DNA of 64,000 nucleotides from a filamentous cyanobacterium ESFC-1 (GTDB lineage: Bacteria > Cyanobacteriota > Cyanobacteriia > Cyanobacteriales > Spirulinaceae): the NCBI GenBank assembly GCA_000380225.1, contig KB904821.1:5058221-5122220 (forward strand), read 5' to 3'. The notes beneath the pieces are model-generated. The model was not told where the DNA came from, did no database searches, and saw only the letters and a program-made list of their open reading frames with translations. The translations under genes were made by a program, and so were the position numbers. This document shows, piece after piece, positions 27,681 to 36,393 of this stretch (position 1 is its first letter; each line of letters opens with the position of its first letter).

Positions 27681-28619
27681 TTAATCATTTGTCTTCTTTT
27701 TCAACTCAAATATCAAAAAATCTTGTTTTGATTGAAATCTTGTCCCAATAGAAAGTCGATGATTTTCTTCTAATTCAATTTTATTTAATATAATTACTGA
27801 ATCTCCAGTTTTTACACAAATACCAGATTCTGTCACCCCAACAACTGCTCCAGGCGTACCAATATAACTGACCGCATCAGAAATTAGTGATGAACTTTTG
27901 ATTTTTACTTTACACCCATTAATAGCAGTATAGGCACAAGGTCCTGGATCAGTAATTCCTCTAATGAAATTAAAGATACGCCTACTAGACCATTGCCAAT
28001 CAATCCACTCATCTCCATCAATTCTTTTGCCACAATAGAATCCAACAGGATGAATAGTAGACTGTGGGATAGGTTCTACAGAGCCATCATAAATTCTAAC
28101 TAATGATTCATATAGAATTTCAGCGCAAGCGATGCTTGCTCTTTCTAGAAGAGTTTTGTATGTATCTAAGTCAGTAATTGGATATCGCTTTTGTAAAATG
28201 ATATCTCCCGTATCAATACCTTCATTAACATAATGAACTGTCACTCCAAAATCAGGTGAGTCATTAATCAAAACCCAATTTAGAATATTTCTTCCTCTAT
28301 AGAAGGGTAAAGCTCCTGCATGACAGTTAATTACACCGAGCTTCGGACATTTCAAAAAATCTCTTTTAAGAATTTGGTCAAAAGACATTGACACAAAAAC
28401 ATCAGCTTTGTACTCTTTCAGTTTTTCAATATTTGAAGAACTATTGACATTCTTGAACGCAAAAAAATCAGCTCCTAGCTGAGTCGCCCATTCTCGCAAT
28501 ACAGAATCCACAGAATCGTAGCGAGGAACAATGAAAGCTATCTCGAATCTGTCGTCTTTTGTGATTTTTTCTAATGCCAAATGTGACCAGATTCCATCAG
28601 CAAAATAACCTATTTTCAT
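27681..28619 (-). CDS. Sugar N-formyltransferase (methionyl-tRNA formyltransferase fold)
   Basis: A 312-residue formyltransferase. The catalytic asparagine and histidine are in GVINCHAGALPFYRGRNILN near residue 100 and the catalytic aspartate in EGIDTGDIILQ; after about 205 comes a C-terminal beta-barrel-like region (IDGDEWIDWQW, GITDPGPCAYTAINGCKVKI), as in ArnA- and Fmt-type enzymes. A true Fmt is unlikely because the gene sits in a sugar operon and starts inside the neuB stop (ATGA overlap). It would move a formyl group from N10-formyltetrahydrofolate to an amino sugar. Here it takes the place where other legionaminic operons have the LegH/PglD-type acetyltransferase, which is missing. Confidence 0.87.
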   Translation of the reverse strand: MKIGYFADGIWSHLALEKITKDDRFEIAFIVPRYDSVDSVLREWATQLGADFFAFKNVNSSSNIEKLKEYKADVFVSMSFDQILKRDFLKCPKLGVINCHAGALPFYRGRNILNWVLINDSPDFGVTVHYVNEGIDTGDIILQKRYPITDLDTYKTLLERASIACAEILYESLVRIYDGSVEPIPQSTIHPVGFYCGKRIDGDEWIDWQWSSRRIFNFIRGITDPGPCAYTAINGCKVKIKSSSLISDAVSYIGTPGAVVGVTESGICVKTGDSVIILNKIELEENHRLSIGTRFQSKQDFLIFELKKKTND

Positions 28620-29701
28620 AAGATTAAATCATCTATTGCATAAAGTGTACAAGCAGAAGTGTCAAGATAATCCCAAAACTGCATTGGGCTGAATCCTGTT
28701 CCTGGTCTTTTACAAGTTAAGTTTTCTTCTGTGAATACTTCACCCACCTCGATCGCCTTAGCTGCCACTAAACTCTTACGAGCAATATCTCGATTTTTCC
28801 ACTCTGAGGCTGTAGGTCGTTTAATCCCGTCCCCTAATGCTTGCTCAATTTCACGGATTTGTTGTACTAGCTGATGTAATTCTTCTGGTTCTAAGGATGC
28901 TTGATGATCGGGGCCAGGGAGAGTGCGATCGCTCGTAAAGTGTTTTTCGATGATCCTAGCATCCCGTGCCACGGCTGCCAAGGAAATATGAATCCCAGGC
29001 GTATGGTCAGAATAACCCACAGGAAGACCAAAAGCTGTTGCGAGAGTATCCATGGCTCGTAAATTCACCTCAGCAAAGGGGGCTGGGTATTCAGTAGTAC
29101 AGTGAAGGAGGGTGACGCGATCGCGCAACTTCTGCTGTCCTTCCTCTGAAGAAAAAGCTTGTTCAAAGTCTCCCCGTTGAGGTGCTTGATCCATTGGACT
29201 GATAAAACCAAAGGCAAGAACACCCAAAGCCGCTTCTACCTCTCCTAGAGTGCTCATCCCCGTAGAGAGGATGATTTTTTGGGCAGATTGGGCAATTTTC
29301 AATAAAAAGGGAGCGTTAGTAATTTCTCCCGATGGGATTTTGATGGTTTTCAGTCCAAATTGCTGGGTGAGGAGCTGCAAGCTGGGTACATCAAAGGGAG
29401 TTGAAAGAAATTGAATTCCCCGTGTGTGTGCATGCTCAATCAAAACTTCGTGGTCAGAGATACTCAACTCTAGCTTGCGAATCATGTCTAACTGACTTTC
29501 GGTTTGCTCGGTGGTTTGGGTTTGATATTCTGCTTTGGGAGCATGACGACTAACCACTCGATGAGCTTGGAAAGTTTGAAATTTGACGGCATTTGCTCCT
29601 GCATCTGCTGCTATATCAATAAGTTGCTTGGCCAGAGCAATATCGCCGTTATGATTGACCCCGGCTTCGGCGATAATAAATGTAGGTGTTTTAGAAATCA
29701 T
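28616..29701 (-). CDS. neuB: N-acylneuraminate/legionaminic acid synthase
   Basis: A NeuB/LegI enzyme, condensing phosphoenolpyruvate with a 6-carbon sugar to a nonulosonic acid. The TIM-barrel part has FIIAEAGVNHNGDIALAKQL near the N-terminus, KFQTFQAHRVV, STGMSTLGEVEAAL and GYSDHTPGIHISLAAVA; the C-terminal SAF (antifreeze-like) domain contains TCKRPGTGFSPMQFWDYL, which closes the active site of the neighbouring subunit. I prefer the ATG at 29701; the TTG at 29713 adds four residues and increases overlap with the upstream epimerase. It is coupled by a four-base overlap to the formyltransferase. LegI rather than true NeuB is suggested by LegB and LegC in the operon. Confidence 0.93.
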   Translation of the reverse strand: MISKTPTFIIAEAGVNHNGDIALAKQLIDIAADAGANAVKFQTFQAHRVVSRHAPKAEYQTQTTEQTESQLDMIRKLELSISDHEVLIEHAHTRGIQFLSTPFDVPSLQLLTQQFGLKTIKIPSGEITNAPFLLKIAQSAQKIILSTGMSTLGEVEAALGVLAFGFISPMDQAPQRGDFEQAFSSEEGQQKLRDRVTLLHCTTEYPAPFAEVNLRAMDTLATAFGLPVGYSDHTPGIHISLAAVARDARIIEKHFTSDRTLPGPDHQASLEPEELHQLVQQIREIEQALGDGIKRPTASEWKNRDIARKSLVAAKAIEVGEVFTEENLTCKRPGTGFSPMQFWDYLDTSACTLYAIDDLIL

Positions 29702-30860
29702 GCTGGATGTCAAAGAAAGATTTTTGGCTTTGGTGGGTGACTGTTTTCAGTTTTTCTTTGATTTGATGACTGACGTTTCCCGACCCATACCAAGATTCTA
29801 CTAATGGGAGTCGAGCTTGAAATTCAGGAGATAAAGCTTTTTGAAGGGCGGTAACAATATCTGAACTTTGTTCGGGTGTATCGATAACAGATTGAGCTTT
29901 GAGACGGCCTTTTTGGCGATCGCCAAGATTGACTGTTGCTTTTTTTAAAGCTGGAGCTTCTGTCAGTCCGCTAGAGGAGTTTCCCAGAATAACATCGGCT
30001 TGATTCATTAGACTCAAGTAGCGTTGCTGCCCTAACGATACAAATGCTCTAGCGCGATGAGAGTTTTGAGCCACCCACTGGTCAATTTGCTCAATCAAAA
30101 TGCGTCCTCCTGTATCTGCATTCGGATACGTTACAATCGCGGTTGCGTCAGGAAAGCCATCGAGGGCGGTTAGTAGCTCTTGCATTGCTACCGAAGGAGA
30201 CTGCGCTTCGAGGGTAACAGGATGATAGGTGACCAGAAATAAAGGCGATCGCAATTCAATTCCTAAAGTTTTCTCTAGAGTGGGGCGGTCGAGCCAGTTT
30301 ATGAATTGAAGATGATCTAATCCTGGAGAACCAAAATTAAAAACGCGATCGGGGGATTCTCCCAATTGAATCACGCGCTTGCGATAGGGTTCTGCGGCGA
30401 CAAAATGCCATTGAGCAAATTTAGTTATAGCGTGGCGAATTTGCTCGTCGAATGCCCCTTCTGTGGTTTCTCCGCCGTGTAAATGAGCAATAGGAATTTG
30501 CGCGATTGTTGCGGCTTGGGCTGCGGCTAAAATTTCAAAGCGATCTCCCAATAAGACTAAAATATCCGGTTGCAAGCGTTCTAAAGCATCGGCAAACCCA
30601 ATTACACCTAAACCTATCGATTTAGCAATTCCTACTGAAGTATCAGAAGACAACAGCATTTCTACCTTGGCATCAATATTAAAGCCGTCAGCTTCAATTT
30701 GTTGATAAGTCAAGCCAAATTCAGGTGAAAGGTGCATTCCCGTGGCGATAATTCGTAATTGTAGATCGGGGTCATCAGCAATTTCTTTCATCAGCCAGTA
30801 CAGTAAGCCATACTCAGCACGAGTTCCCGTCACAATACAAATTTTACGCTGGCTAGTCAT
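29691..30860 (-). CDS. neuC: UDP-GlcNAc 2-epimerase (hydrolysing), NeuC/LegG type
   Basis: A 389-residue GT-B-fold epimerase that removes the nucleotide and inverts C2 to give the mannosamine-configured sugar for NeuB. VTGTRAEYGLLYWLMKEI at the N-terminus, LGDRFEILAAAQAA near 115, AHLHGGETTEGAFDEQIRHA near 142, and NSSSGLTEAPALKKATVNLG near 315 are all diagnostic. It is three bases after legC and overlaps neuB by about 11 bases. In legionaminic pathways (LegG) the substrate is the 2,4-diamino-6-deoxy intermediate and not UDP-GlcNAc; the operon favours this role. Confidence 0.93.
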   Translation of the reverse strand: MTSQRKICIVTGTRAEYGLLYWLMKEIADDPDLQLRIIATGMHLSPEFGLTYQQIEADGFNIDAKVEMLLSSDTSVGIAKSIGLGVIGFADALERLQPDILVLLGDRFEILAAAQAATIAQIPIAHLHGGETTEGAFDEQIRHAITKFAQWHFVAAEPYRKRVIQLGESPDRVFNFGSPGLDHLQFINWLDRPTLEKTLGIELRSPLFLVTYHPVTLEAQSPSVAMQELLTALDGFPDATAIVTYPNADTGGRILIEQIDQWVAQNSHRARAFVSLGQQRYLSLMNQADVILGNSSSGLTEAPALKKATVNLGDRQKGRLKAQSVIDTPEQSSDIVTALQKALSPEFQARLPLVESWYGSGNVSHQIKEKLKTVTHQSQKSFFDIQHDF

Positions 30861-30863
30861 TGC

Positions 30864-32033
30864 TTATCCCCTAGCAAATTTTGCACTACTCGGTATGTTA
30901 ATCAAACTAGCTTCTAACTGCTCTGCGACTGGCAAAGGAGCGCGGGGACAATCAGCATACATGGGCAGTTTATGAAGTAAATTCCAGGTCGGGCGACATT
31001 GATAACCTGAATCATTGGCAATGGTCAAAAGGCGATCGCGCATTTCAAAACTCGGCTTCTCCAATCGCAATGTATTCAGCCAATAATTACTTTTACAGTA
31101 TTTCGGTTCGCTAACCAAATTAATTCCATCAATATCTTGAAATACTTTTTGATATTGTTCGGCTAATAACCGTTTGCGACGTAAAAAATCAGGCAACTGC
31201 TCTATTTGAGCGCATCCCAAAGCCGCGTTTAAATTGGGTAATCGATAATTCCAGGCGACGCGATCGTGAAAAAACTCCCAACGGTGGGGCAGTTTCGCCG
31301 TAGTCGTCAAATGCTTGGCTTGTTGAGCAACTTCCTCATCATTGGTTAAAATCACGCCACCTCCCCCCGTCGTGATTACCTTGTTGCCATTAAAGCTTAC
31401 AATTCCCAATTGTCCGAATGTACCTGTGTGTTGACCGCAATAGGTACTTCCCAAAGATTCGGCAGCATCTTCTACAATAGGCAAATTGTAATCTTTGGCT
31501 ACATCGAGTAAAGATGTCATATTGACAGGATGACCGTAGCTATGCATTGGTACAAGAGCTGCAATCCGCCGCTTTGTGAAACGATTGATTAAACCGTTAG
31601 CGTCTACTATGGCACAGTTTTTTAGATAAGTCCTCAGTGCTTCAGCATCGACTCCCAATGTTTCTATTTCACTGTCAATAAAGTGGGGAATTGCACCACA
31701 ATGAGCCACAGCATTGGCGGTTGCGACAAATGATAAAGCCGGAATTAAAACTTCATCGCCTGGGCCTACACCTGCTAAAAGTAAAGCAATATGAAGTGCA
31801 GCAGTACCATTGACAACTGCTATAGCATACTTCGCCCCTGTATACTCTGCCAATAAAACTTCAAAGCGATCGACATATTTGCCCACCGAAGAAACAAACG
31901 TAGAATCCAGACAATCTTTGACCCGTTCCCATTCATTGCCTGTAAACTCGGGTTCGTGGAGAGGAATAAAGGGATTCGGCTTCCCTAATACAGTTTCTAG
32001 TCCTTGTAAAAAATCCCGTTCCAGATTTTTCAC
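30864..32033 (-). CDS. legC: LegC-family PLP aminotransferase
   Basis: A DegT/DnrJ/EryC1 aminotransferase of 389 residues with a GTG start at 32033. It adds an amino group at C4 of the 4-keto-6-deoxy sugar made by LegB. GNEWERVKDCLDSTFVSSVGKYV is the usual LegC N-terminus; VVNGTAALHIALLLAGVGPG is the PLP-phosphate region, VEDAAESLGSTYCG holds the cofactor-stacking aspartate and the cofactor lysine is in SFNGNKVITTGGGG. It is 14 bases from legB. Length and motifs look complete. It contains HIP1 sites, as neuC and neuB do. Confidence 0.92.
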   Translation of the reverse strand: MKNLERDFLQGLETVLGKPNPFIPLHEPEFTGNEWERVKDCLDSTFVSSVGKYVDRFEVLLAEYTGAKYAIAVVNGTAALHIALLLAGVGPGDEVLIPALSFVATANAVAHCGAIPHFIDSEIETLGVDAEALRTYLKNCAIVDANGLINRFTKRRIAALVPMHSYGHPVNMTSLLDVAKDYNLPIVEDAAESLGSTYCGQHTGTFGQLGIVSFNGNKVITTGGGGVILTNDEEVAQQAKHLTTTAKLPHRWEFFHDRVAWNYRLPNLNAALGCAQIEQLPDFLRRKRLLAEQYQKVFQDIDGINLVSEPKYCKSNYWLNTLRLEKPSFEMRDRLLTIANDSGYQCRPTWNLLHKLPMYADCPRAPLPVAEQLEASLINIPSSAKFARG

Positions 32034-32047
32034 GCTTTATACTCCCT

Positions 32048-33055
32048 CTAAATGTTGTAGCGATCGCTTTTATATCCTGCCAAGTTCTCGGGATTACTAA
32101 ACCATTCTGCGGTTTCAGCTAATCCCTTCTTGAAGCCCTCTCGCCCCCCATAAGCAGGTTTCCACCCCAATAACTGCTTGGCTTTACTATTATCCGCCCA
32201 AAGGCGATTCACTTCCGAATTTTCTGGACGCAAACGCACTTCATCCGTCACAATCTCAATTTCAGTATTCATGGCTTCAGCAATCAACTGGGCTGTATCT
32301 CCCACTGAAATTTCAAAATTGCTGCCAAAATTAATCACTTCCCCAACACCTTGCTCTGAATTTAACGCGGCAATAAAGCCAGCAACTGTATCTTTGACAT
32401 AGTTAAAATCGCGAGTTGGCGATACAGCACCTAGTTTAATTTGTCGCTGACCATTAGCAATTTGAGTAATAATTGTCGGAATTACCGCGCGGGCTGACTG
32501 ACGCGGCCCGTAGGTATTAAAAGGACGGGCAATGATAACAGGTAAACCAAAAGAAGCATAAAAAGAATAAGCCAATTGATCGGCGGCAATTTTAGTTGCT
32601 GAATAAGGAGACTGACCCTGCAAAGGATGGTCTTCTGTGATGGGAACAAATTGAGCTGTACCATATACTTCACTGGTCGAAGTATGAACAACCCGTTTTA
32701 TTCCTAACTCTTTTGCTGCTTGCAATACATTGAGTGTTCCCTTGACATTTGTATCAACATAAGTATCGGGTGAATGGTAGGAATAAGGAATGGCGATTAA
32801 AGCGGCTAAATGCAGCACTGCATCACACCCTTTCATGGCTTCTTTTACCCCATAAGGATCGCGAATATCACCCGCAAAGAGTTCTAAATTTTTAAGAATT
32901 TCTTTAGGAGAGCGATCGAGCCAACCCCAAGAATTAAAAGAGTTGTACAGAACAAAGGCTCGAACTTTATAACCTTGTTTTACTAAAGTTTCTGTCAGAT
33001 GAGAGCCAATAAAACCATCTGCACCTGTCACTAAAATAGTAGATGAAGATACCAT
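32048..33055 (-). CDS. legB: NAD-dependent 4,6-dehydratase LegB
   Basis: A 335-residue extended SDR that converts a nucleotide-GlcNAc into its 4-keto-6-deoxy form, the first committed step to legionaminic acid. The NAD site is VTGADGFIGSHLTETLV near residue 9; HTSTSEVYGTAQFVP near 122 and the catalytic YSATKIAADQLAYSFYASFG near 148-155 follow, and NTYGPRQSARAVIPTII and DFNYVKDTVAGFIAAL are also LegB-like. It begins 3 bases after the stop of the first Gfo/Idh gene and is clearly cotranscribed with legC. A general UDP-glucose dehydratase role is less likely given the operon. Confidence 0.9.
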   Translation of the reverse strand: MVSSSTILVTGADGFIGSHLTETLVKQGYKVRAFVLYNSFNSWGWLDRSPKEILKNLELFAGDIRDPYGVKEAMKGCDAVLHLAALIAIPYSYHSPDTYVDTNVKGTLNVLQAAKELGIKRVVHTSTSEVYGTAQFVPITEDHPLQGQSPYSATKIAADQLAYSFYASFGLPVIIARPFNTYGPRQSARAVIPTIITQIANGQRQIKLGAVSPTRDFNYVKDTVAGFIAALNSEQGVGEVINFGSNFEISVGDTAQLIAEAMNTEIEIVTDEVRLRPENSEVNRLWADNSKAKQLLGWKPAYGGREGFKKGLAETAEWFSNPENLAGYKSDRYNI

Positions 33056-33058
33056 AAC

Positions 33059-34009
33059 TTAAGTTCCATAAATTGCTTTAACTAAACGCATCGAAGCTAA
33101 AGCATCTTCCAAGGTTGGTAATTCAGGTATCGATTCGCCACAAGCTGCGCGTATCGAAAGTTCTGCCTGACGGCGTAAACCGGGTTTGAACTGGCGATCC
33201 CAAGAATCAATTTCGACTGGTTCCAACTGACGACTGCCATAAAGTTGGAAAAAACCTTTCTCCAAAGGTCTCATTTCCCAACGCTTTGAGGGTGTAGTAA
33301 CGGAAACGGCCCAAGGTCCGGGAGCATTCCAAACTCCTTGATACAGCCCAACATCTCCCGAGTCAAACTGAATTTTCGCCGCTACATATTGAGGTTGTTG
33401 AGGTGTCCAAGAAATCAAATGGTGCAGATCATTAACTTGCCCTCTACCTAATAGACAAAGATAGTCAATTAAGTGAATTGAGTTGGCATACATCCAATTA
33501 GCTACTACTTTCTCTGGTTTTCCTGAGCGAATAGCAGCGATTGTATCTTCTTGATCCTGAATTTGGATCAGACGTGGCCCTTCATTGTTTGCTAAATCGT
33601 TAAGCATGGCTAAAGTGCTAGAGTAATGTCGTCTGTTTAGAGCGACAAATGCCGTAGTTCCTAATTCATTGGCAGACTGAGCAATTTCTTCTGCCTCAGT
33701 CAAGTTGTAGCCAACAGGCTTCTCGATCAGGCAAGTCCAGGGATAAGCGAAACATTCTCGTAAAACAAGACGTACAGCAAGCTCAGAAACCGCCACGATC
33801 ACTAAATCAGCTTGTGTCTTATGGTAGAGTTCATCTATAGAATGACAAACTTGCTTAATTCCCCACTTATGAGCTAGATCAAAAGCTCGATCATAGCTAC
33901 GACTAAAAATCCCACTGATTTGGACTCCAGAAATGGACTGAAATGCTTTCAGATGTTCATTTGCCATGTAGCCTGCGCCAACAACAGCAATTTTGCAAGA
34001 GTATGTCAT
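33059..34009 (-). CDS. Gfo/Idh/MocA-family oxidoreductase
   Basis: A 316-residue NAD(P)-dependent oxidoreductase. The nucleotide site is AVVGAGYMANEHLKAF near residue 8, and CLIEKPVGYNLTEAEEIAQ near 95-115 is the EKP motif with the catalytic lysine. The C-terminal domain has NWMYANSIHLIDYLCLLG, in which histidine and aspartate usually contact the sugar. It is 3 bases upstream of legB and 51 bases downstream of another Gfo/Idh gene. Enzymes of this kind oxidise or reduce a nucleotide sugar or a free nonulosonate ring carbon; the step here is unknown. Confidence 0.85.
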   Translation of the reverse strand: MTYSCKIAVVGAGYMANEHLKAFQSISGVQISGIFSRSYDRAFDLAHKWGIKQVCHSIDELYHKTQADLVIVAVSELAVRLVLRECFAYPWTCLIEKPVGYNLTEAEEIAQSANELGTTAFVALNRRHYSSTLAMLNDLANNEGPRLIQIQDQEDTIAAIRSGKPEKVVANWMYANSIHLIDYLCLLGRGQVNDLHHLISWTPQQPQYVAAKIQFDSGDVGLYQGVWNAPGPWAVSVTTPSKRWEMRPLEKGFFQLYGSRQLEPVEIDSWDRQFKPGLRRQAELSIRAACGESIPELPTLEDALASMRLVKAIYGT

Positions 34010-34059
34010 AAACAGGATTGCAACAAGATTAAATACACAATTTTACTCACTCCCAACTT

Positions 34060-35079
34060 TTATGCCCAGGGAAATACCCTACTTCTGTCTAAGGTTGAAT
34101 TGAGACGTACTGGAATGCTGCCACTTTCAGCCGATTGATAGGCAGCAACTATAGGAGCAATTGCTTGTCGTCCGTCTTGCCCCGATACACTATTTAGGTC
34201 ACTGATTAATGCTTGCAAAACCGATGCACTACTATCAATCACATCAGTAGGATGAATGTTAGTCTGGCTATTGACGGCGGGCATACCATAGCGGGTAGTT
34301 GGCAAATTTCGATATTGATCTTCTCGAACAGTCGTTACCATTTCTCCAGTGAGTTGATTAATAGTAATCATGCCATTGCGACTCCCATAAATGACCCTAA
34401 TACCGTGACCCTGATCGCTACTAATATCCATATAGAGACGCTTTCCGTTGCTGGTTACAGCACGGATAGTACCACCGCGATCTTCAAATTGAGAACCGCG
34501 CGGATTAGGTACAACTTCTGGAGAAAACCAAGCTGTTACTTCCTCAATTGCTTCCTTTGTTAGATAGCGAAAGGCTTCAAAATAGTGAGCGCCATTCATA
34601 GCAAATCCAACGTTACCCGCTACTACTGTCATGCTAGTCAATCCGCCATAGGCATCTGTATCCAATAAACCTTTAGGGATTTCGTATTGTTCCATGAACC
34701 GCATTTGGTGATTAACTGCGAGTTTTGCTCCATAGCGGTTGCAAGTCTCTATCATACGATCGCACTGTTCCAAAGATACAGCCATAGGCTTTTCTACGAG
34801 GATATACTGCACTCCTGCTTCTGCTGCTTGACAAACTAACTTACAATGCGAATCAGCCGTAGTAGCAATAATAATACATTCTGGTGGAGATGGGTAGAAT
34901 ACATCTTCCACAGAACAAGTAATCACTAAATCAGGAAGCAAAAACTCGTTTTTTGTAATTAACAAAGACTCTTCATTGACATCGCAGATACAGTTAAGAG
35001 ATAAACCTACCTTTTGGACAGACTGTATATGCCTACGACCCATACGACCCACACCAATGATAGCTACATTCATTTTCAT
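34060..35079 (-). CDS. Gfo/Idh/MocA-family oxidoreductase (second copy)
   Basis: A 339-residue oxidoreductase starting at ATG 35079 (MKMNVAIIGVGRMGRRHIQ); a second ATG is six bases later, and a longer reading to 35127 would overlap the upstream glycosyltransferase. The NAD loop is IIGVGRMGRRHIQS, the EKP motif is ILVEKPMAVSLEQCDRM, and NGAHYFEAFRYLTKE fits the substrate-binding helix. It is only distantly like the neighbouring copy (33059-34009), so these are two different steps and not a recent duplication. Part of the nonulosonate operon by spacing and strand; substrate unknown. Confidence 0.83.
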   Translation of the reverse strand: MKMNVAIIGVGRMGRRHIQSVQKVGLSLNCICDVNEESLLITKNEFLLPDLVITCSVEDVFYPSPPECIIIATTADSHCKLVCQAAEAGVQYILVEKPMAVSLEQCDRMIETCNRYGAKLAVNHQMRFMEQYEIPKGLLDTDAYGGLTSMTVVAGNVGFAMNGAHYFEAFRYLTKEAIEEVTAWFSPEVVPNPRGSQFEDRGGTIRAVTSNGKRLYMDISSDQGHGIRVIYGSRNGMITINQLTGEMVTTVREDQYRNLPTTRYGMPAVNSQTNIHPTDVIDSSASVLQALISDLNSVSGQDGRQAIAPIVAAYQSAESGSIPVRLNSTLDRSRVFPWA

Positions 35080-35101
35080 TTTATGTAAAAATTTAAAATT
35101 A

Positions 35102-36178
35102 TCATCTCTGATGATAAAAATCAACAATCACCTGTTCCACTTTGTTTAATTCTTCATAATCAACATGAATATTAAACTTTTCTACTTGAATGGCAGTTTG
35201 CAAAAGGGATTTATGTCTCCTTAGAGTTTTTTCGATTATTGTTTTTGTATAAAAATAAATTTGGTTTTTAACTATGTTAAGAGTTTTTTGAGGTAACAAT
35301 AGCAACACCCATGATTTGACAGATAAATAAAACTTGCGGTAAAAACCCCCGTTTTTTTTATGAGAGAATTTAAGATAAGCTTCATGGACTCTTTTTGCTT
35401 GATCATAAGCACTTAGGTTGGGAGCAACAGAATTTGTTTGCGTCATCATATTTGATAGGGTTTCTAAATATATTTTTAATTCATTTTTGTATCTTTTTGC
35501 CCATTTTTCATAAGTTAGTGAACGATTTATATCATATTCAATAGGCGGGTTTTCATAACTTCTAAGCCATTGTAAGCAGGGAATAATTTTAGTTTTACCA
35601 GCAAGGCATCCATAGGCTTCCACAACTAATTCGCCCACATAGCTACAACTCCAGGACAAACGAGATGCGTATGTTACTGCTATTTTCAATTCAGAGATAC
35701 GCCAAAGGCCATAGATTGTGTCGGGAGAATATCGACTAAAGTGTTTAATCAACCTATTAAATCCATTGGAATGACATAAATGGTGATTCCAATTTTGATA
35801 TTCTTCACAGCCCACAACTATTTTATCATAATAGTTGAACCCTAGACAAATACCACTAACCACACTGTAAGTTGGGTCTTTTTCAAGAAATAAAGCACAT
35901 TTTTTCAAAGCACTAGGTAAGTAAAATTCATCATCTCCGTGAAGGATTACATAAGGTGTTGTCACTTGCTCTAAACCCAATTGAATCCTCTTGAGAACTG
36001 AACAAGGATTATGTATATATGTAAGATTATCAGGAGTATTAGCTAAACTCGATAAATCTAATGGAACCGGAGATCCGTCCATTATCAATAATTTAAAGTC
36101 AGAATAATTTGACCAATACTTAATTTGACGGATTAAGAAGCTATGACGATTGTAGCTAAAAACTAGAATAGTAATCAT
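35102..36178 (-). CDS. TIGR00180-like family 2 glycosyltransferase
   Basis: A 358-residue protein with a GT-A N-terminal domain: ILVFSYNRHSFLIRQIKYW at the start, LLIMDGSPVPLD, YVILHGDDEFYLPSALKKC (the D-D-E metal/donor motif) near residue 80. This opening is that of the TIGR00180 glycosyltransferase family, often found in surface-glycan loci. The C-terminal 150 residues (KRYKNELKIYLETL, FYRKFYLSVKSWVLLLLPQ) are helical with one short hydrophobic patch and have no named motif. It is the first gene of the nonulosonate operon. Sugar unknown. Confidence 0.75.
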   Translation of the reverse strand: MITILVFSYNRHSFLIRQIKYWSNYSDFKLLIMDGSPVPLDLSSLANTPDNLTYIHNPCSVLKRIQLGLEQVTTPYVILHGDDEFYLPSALKKCALFLEKDPTYSVVSGICLGFNYYDKIVVGCEEYQNWNHHLCHSNGFNRLIKHFSRYSPDTIYGLWRISELKIAVTYASRLSWSCSYVGELVVEAYGCLAGKTKIIPCLQWLRSYENPPIEYDINRSLTYEKWAKRYKNELKIYLETLSNMMTQTNSVAPNLSAYDQAKRVHEAYLKFSHKKNGGFYRKFYLSVKSWVLLLLPQKTLNIVKNQIYFYTKTIIEKTLRRHKSLLQTAIQVEKFNIHVDYEELNKVEQVIVDFYHQR

Positions 36179-36393
36179 ACTGGGCTAATATAATAATTTA
36201 TAGTTTATAATTTATTACAACTAATTTATATTCATTAAAACTAATTAATTTTTCATAAAATAATCGCGGGGAATGGTTACAGCTCATCAGGATGTGTAAT
36301 TTATTTTGCATAACTGCTGAAATACTTATTCATCTCTTCAACTCCTGGTTGGCTTTTCTAAACTGACATACCAATGCTAACATTAGGGCGCAA

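Noticed and set aside
27681..28619. Methionyl-tRNA formyltransferase (Fmt)
   Set aside because: Same fold and catalytic residues, but placed and coupled inside the nonulosonate operon and with no def gene nearby.
24550..33055. Plain N-acetylneuraminic (sialic) acid pathway
   Set aside because: NeuA, NeuB and NeuC alone would fit, but LegB and LegC are in the same operon, so a 6-deoxy diamino nonulosonate is more likely.
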